A stretch of 38,270 nt of DNA from DUPQ01 sp041678685 (GTDB lineage Bacteria > Bacillota > Clostridia > DUPQ01). The stretch is taken from the NCBI GenBank assembly GCA_041678685.1, contig JBAYNV010000004.1:1-38270 (forward strand), in the 5' to 3' direction. Positions 1 through 7,370 of the stretch are shown piece by piece. The stretch's first letter is position 1, and every line of letters begins with the position of its first letter. The notes beneath the pieces are model-generated. The model saw only the letters and a list, made by a program, of their open reading frames with translations. It ran no database searches and was not told the DNA's origin. The position numbers and the translations under genes were made by a program.

Positions 1-690
1 ATCCTTTATATATATGTTTTCTATATCACCGCGTGCAAGATCACGGTTTTCAAGGCGTTCGATGCTGTCGTCTGCATTTAAAGCTATCATATCATCATTT
101 GTCTGACCGTCTGAGAGCGCCCTGATATTTTCCACATAACCGTTTCTTACTTCACCTCCGAAATGAAGGCCATCCTGATTATATGAAAGCTGCTCGCTTC
201 TGAACCCTATGTTTTTTATAACGAAATTTTCTATCCTGGAAAAACGCATATAGTAGGTCACGCTGTTAGCTATGACCATATCGGTCAGTATCAGGTTTTT
301 GACGCCTACGAAATTCAGGCATGCGCCGGAATTGGCATTTGGATCAAAAAGATCCTTATTCTTTACATTATATTTCCCGCCGAAGCCTCCGTCCCATATA
401 CCGCCTTTAATGGTAATATTCAAGTTACCGGTGATGGGATCTGCATTTGTCAGAAGGAAGTCGCCTCTGTGATGCGGTGACTCTCCGCAGACAAACAAAT
501 GGGCATCGTTATCTGCTGATAAGAAAGTATCCGAATGGACTTTCAGTGTAGTTGCGATCCTGTAATTCCCACCTGGTATCACTACCGTCTGACATCCTGC
601 ATCCAGTGCTTTCTGTATGGACTCACTGTCGTCAGTTATTCCGTCTCCTATTGCCCCTGTATCTTTTATGTTTATCAAATGTTTATTCAT
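1..690 (-). CDS. GH28-like right-handed beta-helix (pectate-lyase superfamily) protein, 3' part missing
   Basis: The reverse strand reads open for 230 codons from an ATG at 690 and runs off the left edge, so the C-terminus is missing. The N-terminus (INIKDTGAIGDGITDDSESI, residues 6-25) is the usual opening of pectate-lyase-3 / glycoside-hydrolase-28-related proteins. Later strands contain NQDGLHFGG (about residues 179-187) and NDDMIALN (about 206-213), which resemble the NTDG and DD motifs around the GH28 catalytic aspartates. A role in cleaving or modifying a polysaccharide is inferred from the family; the substrate cannot be told. No signal peptide is visible, so it may be cytoplasmic. No convincing Shine-Dalgarno site precedes the ATG, so the start is provisional. 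It lies just downstream of the tRNA-Leu gene and its terminator. Confidence 0.8.
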   Translation of the reverse strand, partial: MNKHLINIKDTGAIGDGITDDSESIQKALDAGCQTVVIPGGNYRIATTLKVHSDTFLSADNDAHLFVCGESPHHRGDFLLTNADPITGNLNITIKGGIWDGGFGGKYNVKNKDLFDPNANSGACLNFVGVKNLILTDMVIANSVTYYMRFSRIENFVIKNIGFRSEQLSYNQDGLHFGGEVRNGYVENIRALSDGQTNDDMIALNADDSIERLENRDLARGDIENIYIKD

Positions 691-710
691 AGTAAGGATT
701 TTAGCACTAT

Positions 711-741
711 AAATAAAAGAAGTCGACTATTTGTCAACTTC
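711..741 (-). terminator. Intrinsic terminator after tRNA-Leu
   Basis: A 9-bp hairpin has arms at 719-727 and 733-741, a 5-nt loop and one G-T pair. On the minus strand it is followed by a T-rich tract (718 down to 711). The plus-strand side also carries a run of eight T (742-749), so it could work in both directions. It sits eight bases beyond the tRNA CCA end. Confidence 0.7.
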
Positions 742-748
742 TTTTTTT

Positions 749-831
749 TGGTGCGGCCATCGGGACTTGAACCCGAATGGTCTCCCATACGCCCCTCAAA
801 CGTACGCGTCTGCCAGTTTCGCCATGGCCGC
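749..831 (-). tRNA. tRNA-Leu (anticodon GAG)
   Basis: The reverse complement folds as a class II tRNA. The 7-bp acceptor stem is GCGGCCA/TGGCCGC, followed by discriminator A and an encoded CCA end (749-751). The anticodon stem TACGT/GCGTA encloses loop TTGAGGG, giving anticodon GAG, which reads CUU and CUC leucine codons. There is a long variable arm and a T-arm TCGGG/CCCGA with loop TTCAAGT. It has its own promoter and terminator. Confidence 0.95.
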
Positions 832-843
832 TCACTTCTCAAA

Positions 844-872
844 ATTATATATACTTCGTTTTTATTTGTCAA
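844..872 (-). promoter_or_regulatory. Sigma-A promoter of tRNA-Leu
   Basis: On the minus strand a perfect -35 TTGACA (867-872) is separated by 17 bp from a perfect -10 TATAAT (844-849). The -10 lies 13 bp before the mature tRNA 5' end. A full-consensus promoter fits a stable RNA gene. Confidence 0.85.
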
Positions 873-889
873 CGGATTTTTGGTAAGTC

Positions 890-918
890 TTGATTTATAT
901 TCTGCCAAAATGTAAAAT
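890..918 (+). promoter_or_regulatory. Promoter of the DUF624-like gene
   Basis: TTGATT (890-895), a 17-bp spacer and TAAAAT (913-918) lie upstream of the gene that starts at 945. A ribosome binding site AAGGAG is at 931-936. Confidence 0.6.
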
Positions 919-944
919 GTATAAATACAAAAGGAGCTTATCTG

Positions 945-1790
945 ATGAGTGAAATAAAAAGACCCGAATATAATAACCAGAAAGTAAAGGTAAGTAAGTT
1001 TTCGGTTTTTATGGATATACTGAAAATCAGATTTTGGAACATTGCGAAACTGAACCTTATATGCATGGGAATATATTCTATATTCATAATCGTTTATGCA
1101 GTATATCTGTCAAACATATTCATACCGTTTGATCTGTCGGATTTTGAAGAAGGTTATACGAATTTCGGTGAACTGCTGTCACTGGTGGTCGTCAGGATAC
1201 CATATGTTTTGGTACTTTTCACTATACCTGTCGTAGCATTCGGACCTGCTGTCTCAGGCATGGCCGTGGTATTTAGAAGCTATGTCCGCAGGGATGACAG
1301 TTTCTCATCCGACTTTACAGACGGATTGAAGAAATTTTTCTGGAAATCGCTTGCGATCTCCACTATCAGCACAGTCATTCTTGTATGTCTTGGCATAGCG
1401 TTTCGATGGTATCTGATCAATCTTGATCCGGGTTTTTTGAAAGTATTCCTTTTGATGATGATAGGGCTCTTCTCGTTATTCTTCCTGATGATGCATTTAT
1501 ATGTCTATCAGATACTGGTAGAATACGATCTGTCTATCTGGAAGTGCTATAAAAATTCATATACTTTTGCGATACTCAGATTCATTCCGAATCTTCTGAT
1601 CATAACCGGTATAGCGGCTATAACAGTACTGCCATTCTTTATACACGTACTTGTAGGTGCTGTGTTGATGTTCATAATACTGTTTGGTATATCTGCATAC
1701 ATTATAAACTTCTTCGCATGGCCTGCTTTGGAAAAGCATCTTGATCCCATAATGAAAGAAGCAAAAATACCGAAAGTAAGGCTTTATTAA
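945..1790 (+). CDS. DUF624/YesL-like multi-pass membrane protein
   Basis: A 281-residue integral membrane protein with about six hydrophobic segments (roughly 33-58, 78-112, 130-155, 163-190, 210-232 and 236-258). The segment AFGPAVSGMAVVFRSYVRRD (about 98-117) followed by a DFTDGLKKFF-like stretch matches the DUF624 (YesL) pattern. YesL-type proteins are often linked to sugar transport operons, but their biochemical role is not established. Start ATG 945 is supported by AAGGAG eight bases upstream and by a promoter at 890-918. It is monocistronic here, and its stop overlaps the stop of the convergent dapB by three bases. Family assignment is from pattern memory; function is unknown. Confidence 0.65.
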   Translation: MSEIKRPEYNNQKVKVSKFSVFMDILKIRFWNIAKLNLICMGIYSIFIIVYAVYLSNIFIPFDLSDFEEGYTNFGELLSLVVVRIPYVLVLFTIPVVAFGPAVSGMAVVFRSYVRRDDSFSSDFTDGLKKFFWKSLAISTISTVILVCLGIAFRWYLINLDPGFLKVFLLMMIGLFSLFFLMMHLYVYQILVEYDLSIWKCYKNSYTFAILRFIPNLLIITGIAAITVLPFFIHVLVGAVLMFIILFGISAYIINFFAWPALEKHLDPIMKEAKIPKVRLY

Positions 1791-2557
1791 ATAGCGGACT
1801 GGTTTTCCATCATATCATCCATGCTGTACATACCTGCAGGTAATTTTTCTATAAACTGTGCGGCTTTTAACGCTCCCTGTGCAAGTATATCCCTGGAAGT
1901 TGCTTCATGTGATATCGTTATGACTTCGTCTCTGCCAGCAAACATCACTTCGTGCTGACCTATTATGGTACCGCCTCTGACGGAATGGATCCCTATTTCG
2001 TTTTGGGATCTCTTTTCGTGCTTTTCATGCCTGTCATATATGTATTCCATAGAGTTCTTCAAAGAGGAGTTTATCTCATCCGCTATCTTTAGAGCTGTAC
2101 CGCTTGGCGCGTCCACTTTCTGATTGTGATGTTTTTCAATGATCTCGATGTTGTAGTCATTGCCAAGGAAACGGGCAGCTTCCCTGCACAGTCTGATCAG
2201 AAGATTTATACCAAGACTCATATTTGCGCTCTGGAAAACAGGGACATGCTTGGAAAGCCCGGCAAGCATCGCTTTTTGGTCTTCATCCAGGCCTGTTGTT
2301 GCATATACAAGAGGCTTTTTTGCTTTTCTGCAGTAATCAGTTATCTTCTGTATCCCCGACGGATGCGAGAAGTCCAGGACCACATCGATCCCGATGCTTT
2401 TATCAAGCATGTCAATGTCACTGAAGGCAGGGTAGGTGTTAGCCGCATTATTACGGATATCGATACCTGCAGCTATCCTGATATCTTCACGCTCAGAACA
2501 TATCCTTGTTATGGTCTGACCCATTCTGCCATTGCATCCTGCTAAAAGAATATTCAT
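1787..2557 (-). CDS. dapB: 4-hydroxy-tetrahydrodipicolinate reductase
   Basis: This enzyme catalyses the NAD(P)H-dependent reduction of the DapA product to tetrahydrodipicolinate in lysine and diaminopimelate synthesis. The 256-residue protein opens with a Rossmann motif GCNGRMG (7-13) and has the DapB signature EKHHNQKVDAPSGTA (141-155), containing the catalytic His-His and Lys. The length is normal for the family. Its ATG overlaps the dapA stop by four bases (ATGA), so it is translationally coupled as the last gene of asd-dapA-dapB. The operon is under the lysine riboswitch at 4507-4673. The stop overlaps that of the convergent DUF624-like gene. Confidence 0.95.
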   Translation of the reverse strand: MNILLAGCNGRMGQTITRICSEREDIRIAAGIDIRNNAANTYPAFSDIDMLDKSIGIDVVLDFSHPSGIQKITDYCRKAKKPLVYATTGLDEDQKAMLAGLSKHVPVFQSANMSLGINLLIRLCREAARFLGNDYNIEIIEKHHNQKVDAPSGTALKIADEINSSLKNSMEYIYDRHEKHEKRSQNEIGIHSVRGGTIIGQHEVMFAGRDEVITISHEATSRDILAQGALKAAQFIEKLPAGMYSMDDMMENQSAI

Positions 2558-3426
2558 TTTATCACTCCAAGTTCGATCATTTCATTCTTTAAAAGCAGGG
2601 AGTTTTTGCTTTCCATCTCAACAAGCGGCAGACGCAGCATTCCGCTGTCAAGACCTAAAAGCTCCATCGCTTTCTTTACCGGAATGGGATTCGTTTCCAT
2701 GAAAAGAAGCCTGCAGAGTTTATTCGTTCTGTAAAAAAGTTCACGGCTTTCCTCTATTTTATTGTTTAAAAACAGACTGTTCATTTTAACCACATGCTCG
2801 GGTACGACGTTTGAAAGCACTGAGATCACTCCCTGTGCGCCAAGGGCAAGAGCCGGCAGGTTTATGCCATCATCACCACTGTACACAGTGAAATCACCTG
2901 TTGTGCACTGTATTACATCAGCCATCTGAGCAAGATTGCATTCCTTGACTCCGACGATATTACTGACCTGAGATAATGCGGACATCACATCAGTGTCGAT
3001 ATTCATTCCGGTCCTGCTAGGAATATTGTATATCAGCAGGGGAAGGGGAGTAGATGAAGCGATGTATTTGAAATGCTCTAAAAGCCCATGTTTTGATGTT
3101 TTATTATAGTACGGTGCTGTCACCAATATGGCATCAGCACCAGCCTTATATGCATTTACAGACAGATGAGCGCTGTGCCTTGTGTCATTGCAGCTCGTTC
3201 CTGCGATCACAGGGATCTTCTTGTTTACTTTTTTTGCAGTGAAAGAAATGACTTCGATCCTTTCTTTGTCGGTCATTGTTGAAGCTTCTCCTGTCGTACC
3301 GCACACTATTATTGCATTGATGCCTGCGTTGAGCTGACGGTCAAGCTGTCGGCCAAGATCATCGAAGTTTATGCCTTTTTTATTGAACGGTGTTATTACT
3401 GCCGTTGCAGCGCCTTTAAATAACAT
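2554..3426 (-). CDS. dapA: 4-hydroxy-tetrahydrodipicolinate synthase
   Basis: This enzyme condenses pyruvate with aspartate semialdehyde, the first committed step toward diaminopimelate and lysine. Visible motifs are CGTTGE (42-47), the YYNKTSKHG region with Tyr107, Tyr133 in LIYNIPSRTG, and the Schiff-base Lys161 in GVKECN. I place the start at ATG 3426 (290 aa) because GGGAG lies eight bases upstream and MLFKGAATAVITPF is the normal N-terminus. A longer frame from ATG 3441 would add five residues and overlap asd. It starts two bases after the asd stop and overlaps dapB by four. Confidence 0.95.
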   Translation of the reverse strand: MLFKGAATAVITPFNKKGINFDDLGRQLDRQLNAGINAIIVCGTTGEASTMTDKERIEVISFTAKKVNKKIPVIAGTSCNDTRHSAHLSVNAYKAGADAILVTAPYYNKTSKHGLLEHFKYIASSTPLPLLIYNIPSRTGMNIDTDVMSALSQVSNIVGVKECNLAQMADVIQCTTGDFTVYSGDDGINLPALALGAQGVISVLSNVVPEHVVKMNSLFLNNKIEESRELFYRTNKLCRLLFMETNPIPVKKAMELLGLDSGMLRLPLVEMESKNSLLLKNEMIELGVIK

Positions 3427-3428
3427 AT

Positions 3429-4427
3429 CTATTTCTCCCATATCTTTATAAGTTCTTCAGCTATCTGTACGGCATTGGTCGCAGCGCCTTTTCGTACATT
3501 ATCAGCGACCACCCATAAATTGAGTCCTGATTCCACGGATTCATCTCTTCTGATCCTGCCCACATATGTCAGGTCCGTATCTGCGGCAACTGTTGCAAGA
3601 GGGTAAACATTGTTTTTTATTTCATCCATCAGTTTTACTCCGGGTGCTTTATCCAGTATCTTAAATACTTCCGATATTTCAAACGTTTTGTTGAATTCCA
3701 CATTGATGGACTCACTGTGGCTCTTCATTACAGGAACTCTTACGCATGTTGCCGTTATTCTAAGATCAGGATCATGGAACATTTTTCTTGTTTCATTTAC
3801 CATCTTCACTTCTTCCTTGGTATAGGCATTGTCCAGGAATATATCTATCTGCGGGATACAGTTGTTTGCTATAGGATGCGGGAACTTTTTAGGGGGCGCT
3901 CCTGCCAGTGAAGCGGTCAGCTCATCACATCCTGTTTTTCCTGCACCGGAAACAGACTGAAATGTAGTATAAACGATCCTTTTTATACCATACTTATCAT
4001 ACAGCGGTTTCAGTGCAACAACAGCCTGTATGGTAGAGCAGTTCGGATTGGCAATTATGCCTTTCTGCCATTCGATATCTTCTTTATTTACTTCGGGGAC
4101 AACAAGAGGGACATCAGGATCCATTCTCCATGCGTTGCTGTTATCGATCACAACTGCTCCGTGTGCCTTTGCTATAGGTGCATATATCTTTGATATATCA
4201 CCTCCGGCTGAGAACAGGGCAATGTCTATATGCCTGTCAAAAGAATTTTCTGTGAGCGTTTCAACTGTGTATCGTACACCGTTGAACATGACAGGATTGC
4301 CTTCTGATCTTTCAGATGCAAAGAAATAGATGTGGTCTATAGGGAGATCCCTCTCTTCAAGGACTTTGATAAATGTTCTTCCGACCATTCCCGTTGCGCC
4401 AACTATTGCAAAATCATATTTTTTCAT
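3429..4427 (-). CDS. asd: Aspartate-semialdehyde dehydrogenase
   Basis: This NADPH-dependent enzyme makes aspartate semialdehyde, the branch compound for lysine/diaminopimelate, threonine and methionine. The 332-residue protein has the nucleotide-binding motif GATGMVG (10-16), the active-site Cys130 in NPNCSTIQ, and a conserved GAGKTG segment. It is the first gene of the asd-dapA-dapB operon. The ATG at 4427 follows a weak AGGTTGG ribosome binding site and lies 29 bp beyond the riboswitch terminator. No aspartokinase gene is nearby, so the first pathway step must be encoded elsewhere. Confidence 0.95.
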   Translation of the reverse strand: MKKYDFAIVGATGMVGRTFIKVLEERDLPIDHIYFFASERSEGNPVMFNGVRYTVETLTENSFDRHIDIALFSAGGDISKIYAPIAKAHGAVVIDNSNAWRMDPDVPLVVPEVNKEDIEWQKGIIANPNCSTIQAVVALKPLYDKYGIKRIVYTTFQSVSGAGKTGCDELTASLAGAPPKKFPHPIANNCIPQIDIFLDNAYTKEEVKMVNETRKMFHDPDLRITATCVRVPVMKSHSESINVEFNKTFEISEVFKILDKAPGVKLMDEIKNNVYPLATVAADTDLTYVGRIRRDESVESGLNLWVVADNVRKGAATNAVQIAEELIKIWEK

Positions 4428-4456
4428 TTTTCACCAACCTGTTAACATATTATATC

Positions 4457-4482
4457 AAAAAAAGGCTGCGCATGCGAGCCTT
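4457..4482 (-). terminator. Riboswitch-controlled terminator before asd
   Basis: On the minus strand AAGGCT pairs with AGCCTT around a short GC-rich top with one bulged C (4462-4482). A run of seven T follows (4463 down to 4457). It lies between the lysine aptamer and the asd start codon, the position of the expression platform of a transcription-terminating riboswitch. Confidence 0.85.
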
Positions 4483-4506
4483 CTTTAAGATGTAAAATCT
4501 AAAAGT

Positions 4507-4673
4507 GACAGCTCACCATCATATTATCATATGATGACAGTCAGACAGCTGTTCGCCATCCGCCCAGATCAGACATCGTTAAGGCAGTGTCCTCTTCGGC
4601 GGCTCATCCTTTTGCTGTCCATCATTCTGCCTTAACAGTCAGAACAGTTACTAATAATTCCCGCGCCTCTATC
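4507..4673 (-). promoter_or_regulatory. Lysine riboswitch (L-box) aptamer
   Basis: Read on the minus strand, the 5' side begins GATAGAGGCGCGGG, followed by an AGTAAC segment, AAGGATGAGCCGCCGAAG and GGGCGGATGG. These are the conserved L-box blocks. The closing helix P1 can form between GATAG (4669-4673) and CTGTC (4507-4511). A perfect 7-bp hairpin ATCATAT/ATATGAT near the 3' side fits a peripheral stem. Its length of about 167 nt, its place upstream of asd-dapA-dapB, and the terminator at 4457-4482 all agree. Lysine binding would be expected to favour termination. Confidence 0.9.
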
Positions 4674-4685
4674 AATATTATTGGC

Positions 4686-4714
4686 AGTATAACAGTAAAT
4701 ATATATAATGTAAA
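4686..4714 (-). promoter_or_regulatory. Promoter of the lysine riboswitch / asd operon
   Basis: On the minus strand TTTACA (4709-4714) is separated by 17 bp from TATACT (4686-4691). Transcription would start near 4679, a few bases before the aptamer P1 helix. Confidence 0.75.
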
Positions 4715-4721
4715 GTAAAAA

Positions 4722-4752
4722 TTTCAGATTTTTTACATCAGCATGATATAAT
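4722..4752 (+). promoter_or_regulatory. Probable promoter of the alpha/beta hydrolase gene
   Basis: A perfect -10 TATAAT lies at 4747-4752. The -35 is weak (TTCAGA, 4723-4728, 18-bp spacing). It is back to back with the riboswitch promoter on the other strand. Confidence 0.45.
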
Positions 4753-4787
4753 TTGTATAGATTAAGCCGTATCCTGGGGGTGATACA

Positions 4788-5729
4788 ATGATTTTTAAAA
4801 TAATTCTGATATGCGTGGCAGCTTTGGCCGTTATATTTATTATCCTGTCTTTCATTGCAGGGAACATCATGTTCAGTATGGTGCTTATTCCGAAGTCAGA
4901 TAAAAATATGATGAAGAAGAAAAAAATCGATATGAGCGAAGACGTCATTAAGTTTTTTAATGATATGACCTCATGGGTCAATGAGCACTGCACGCGAAAG
5001 ATCGAAATAACGACATTTGACGGCCTGAAGCTCAAAGCAAAACTTATCGAGCAGAAGGACAGCGATAAATGGGCTATAGTTGTTCACGGTTATACAAGTG
5101 TAGGAGACCATATGCAGCCTTTTGCCCAGAAATATTCTGAAGCCGGGTATAACGTTCTTATACCGGATCTTAGGGGGCACGGTGAAAGCGAAGGAAGATA
5201 CGCCACGATGGGATACTACGACAGTGTGGATATCATCGAATGGGTCTATGAAATTTTGAAGATGAATGAAAATGCAAAGATAGTTCTGCACGGTTTATCG
5301 ATGGGTGCTGCGACTGTTATGGTCGCAACAGGAGAAGATCTTACCGGACATGTCAGATGCGCAGTCGAGGATTGCGGTTATACATCGGTCTTTGAGGAAT
5401 TCCGATCACAATCGTCCACAATAGCAAAACTTCCTTCATTGCCTATTCTTACAGCGGCAAATATACTGGCTAATATACGCATAAAGATGGATTTTCGTAA
5501 GAACAGCGCACTGGATTCAGTTAAAAAATCAAAAACACCCACGCTTTTCATACACGGAGACCAGGATGCCTTTGTGCCTTACAGGATGCTTGACGAGCTG
5601 TATTCGAGCGCATCTTGTGAAAAGGATATCCTGATAGTTCCAGGAGCGGCACACGGCGAATCAGCTGCCAGGGAACCGCAGATGTATTGGAATAAAGTAT
5701 GGGGTTTTGTTAATAAGTATATCGGTTAA
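4788..5729 (+). CDS. Membrane-anchored alpha/beta hydrolase (serine hydrolase)
   Basis: A 313-residue protein with one N-terminal hydrophobic helix (about 3-30), probably a signal anchor with the hydrolase domain outside the membrane. The alpha/beta-hydrolase fold is shown by VVHGYTS (98-104), PDLRGHGESEG (126-136), the nucleophile elbow GLSMG (169-173, Ser171), Asp260 in HGDQDAFVP and His289 near the C-terminus, a complete triad. It resembles the YqkD/BAAT-like serine hydrolases found widely in Bacillota; the substrate is unknown. GGGGGTG lies six bases before ATG 4788. It is transcribed alone, divergent from the asd operon, and ends 11 bp from the convergent isomerase gene. Confidence 0.85.
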   Translation: MIFKIILICVAALAVIFIILSFIAGNIMFSMVLIPKSDKNMMKKKKIDMSEDVIKFFNDMTSWVNEHCTRKIEITTFDGLKLKAKLIEQKDSDKWAIVVHGYTSVGDHMQPFAQKYSEAGYNVLIPDLRGHGESEGRYATMGYYDSVDIIEWVYEILKMNENAKIVLHGLSMGAATVMVATGEDLTGHVRCAVEDCGYTSVFEEFRSQSSTIAKLPSLPILTAANILANIRIKMDFRKNSALDSVKKSKTPTLFIHGDQDAFVPYRMLDELYSSASCEKDILIVPGAAHGESAAREPQMYWNKVWGFVNKYIG

Positions 5730-5740
5730 AAAGTCTGCTG

Positions 5741-7234
5741 TTATCCTTTGAACGGATTCTCTGTCTTGTACAGCATTCCTTTGGGCTGGTTGAATCCGAT
5801 ATCATTTATACCAAGTAGTTTCACCGTTTCAAACATTATTGACGCCACATCGCCAAAACCAACGCCTGCATGGTGAGGGAACTGCTTTTCTATGAGCACA
5901 TGGCGGTAGAATCTTGCCATTTCAGGAATCGCGATGACTCCGATGCCTCCGAACGACTTAGGATCCACATTCAACACTTCGCCTTTGGCGATGTATGTTC
6001 TTAGCTGCGCATCAGCAGTGGACTGCAGACGAAACAGTGTGATATCACCGGCTTTTATAGTTCCGTCTAAAGCGCCTCTGCTGTAGAAAGGCTCGCTGTC
6101 AGGTTCCATCAGACGTTTCATTATTATCTGATAGCCAAGCGTCCCTGTACCGCTAGCCAGGTTGCATAATGACGTGTTGCCGCAATGGAATCCCATGAAC
6201 AGATCGTCATTTGCATATTTGGAATTCGGTTTTATGGATTTTTTGTACATATCATGAGGTACCGTATTATTTATATCCAGAAGCGTGGGAGTAGCTTCTG
6301 TCGCAAGATACAGCATATATTCTGACAGAGCTCCGTATATATCTGTTTCGCATGCGATGGGATAACCCTTAGCGCACATACGGGAGTTTACATAACATGG
6401 AACACAATGGAACTGAGTCTGGAACGCAGGCCAGCATTTATTTGCAAATGCGGCATATTGAGATGCTTCAAGGTTATTGTCCATCCAATCGGTAAGAGTC
6501 AGTTCAAGCTGGGCAAGTTCCTCCATTACTGCAGGGTAGCTGTTGCGCCCGCACAATTCCGCTTCCATTTCTTTTTTGATTTTAGGGATACGTTTATCAT
6601 TTGCATGCTTATTGAACGCTTCGAAGAGATCAAGCTCCGAGTTCTCCTGTATTTCCACTCCAAGATCAAAGAGAGGCCTGATAGGAGCGTTGCATGCCAG
6701 GAAATTATACGGTCTGGGGCCAAAAGCAAATATCTTGAGTTTTCTCATGCCTATGATGATCCTTGAGATCGCTAAGAAAGGAACGATCATCGCTGCGACT
6801 TCGTCCGGGTAGCCCACAGGATATCCGGGTATATATGATCTTATCCCTCTTAAACCGAGGTTATATGATGCGTTCAGCATTCCGCAGAAAGCATCGCCTC
6901 TGTTGCCGTTTAAAGCGTCGCCGCTGTTTTCTTCACCTGCCGCACAGAACATAGTCGGAGTCCCAAACTTCTGGGCAAGCATCGTTTCTGGTCCCTCCGG
7001 CCCAAAATTACCGAGATATATGACAAGTGCATCTATGTTATTTTTTCTTATATCTTCCAGTGCTTTGAGTACATCATTTTCATTCTGTACCATTACAGGA
7101 CATTCATATATTTCACGTCCGAGCTTTCTGTATTCCTTAACGACAGCAGCTCTCCTGTTTTTTGAAAGCTCGCTCGGAAAGCAGTCACGGCTTACGGCAA
7201 CTATCCCTAAACGGATCATTGGTGAATTATTCAT
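5741..7234 (-). CDS. L-fucose/L-arabinose isomerase family protein
   Basis: A 497-residue protein of the FucI/AraA fold family. These enzymes use a divalent metal to interconvert aldoses and ketoses. The likely metal ligands are present: Glu296 in CETD, Asp320 in LLDINN and His350 in GFHCGN. The Glu-to-Asp distance of 24 residues matches what I recall for E. coli FucI. The N-terminal half has the typical LGNFGPEGPE and AFGPRPYNF segments. Substrate specificity cannot be read from sequence, and many relatives have no assigned activity. GGAGGT lies six bases before ATG 7234. Its only likely partner is the divergent UroD-fold gene at 7371; no sugar transporter or kinase is adjacent. Confidence 0.75.
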   Translation of the reverse strand: MNNSPMIRLGIVAVSRDCFPSELSKNRRAAVVKEYRKLGREIYECPVMVQNENDVLKALEDIRKNNIDALVIYLGNFGPEGPETMLAQKFGTPTMFCAAGEENSGDALNGNRGDAFCGMLNASYNLGLRGIRSYIPGYPVGYPDEVAAMIVPFLAISRIIIGMRKLKIFAFGPRPYNFLACNAPIRPLFDLGVEIQENSELDLFEAFNKHANDKRIPKIKKEMEAELCGRNSYPAVMEELAQLELTLTDWMDNNLEASQYAAFANKCWPAFQTQFHCVPCYVNSRMCAKGYPIACETDIYGALSEYMLYLATEATPTLLDINNTVPHDMYKKSIKPNSKYANDDLFMGFHCGNTSLCNLASGTGTLGYQIIMKRLMEPDSEPFYSRGALDGTIKAGDITLFRLQSTADAQLRTYIAKGEVLNVDPKSFGGIGVIAIPEMARFYRHVLIEKQFPHHAGVGFGDVASIMFETVKLLGINDIGFNQPKGMLYKTENPFKG

Positions 7235-7267
7235 ATTGGACCTCCATATTATTGATTTGATATTCTG

Positions 7268-7296
7268 ATTTTATACTGTACTTGGATTTTAGTAAA
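7268..7296 (-). promoter_or_regulatory. Promoter of the isomerase gene
   Basis: On the minus strand TTTACT (7291-7296), a 17-bp spacer and TAAAAT (7268-7273), about 35 bp before the start codon at 7234. Confidence 0.5.
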
Positions 7297-7306
7297 GACT
7301 TTATGA

Positions 7307-7335
7307 TGAAATCATATATATATGTATGCTATAAT
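7307..7335 (+). promoter_or_regulatory. Extended -10 promoter of the UroD-like gene at 7371
   Basis: TATAAT at 7330-7335 is preceded by TGC, forming an extended -10. The -35 region (TGAAAT, 7307-7312) is poor, as is common for extended -10 promoters. Confidence 0.55.
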
Positions 7336-7370
7336 CTTTTTATAAAAATTTGACTTGAAAAGGTATTAAT

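Noticed and set aside
535..915. A 126-codon plus-strand open frame
   Set aside because: It runs antisense through the GH28-like gene and across the tRNA-Leu and its terminator, lacks a ribosome binding site, and has no recognisable motif.
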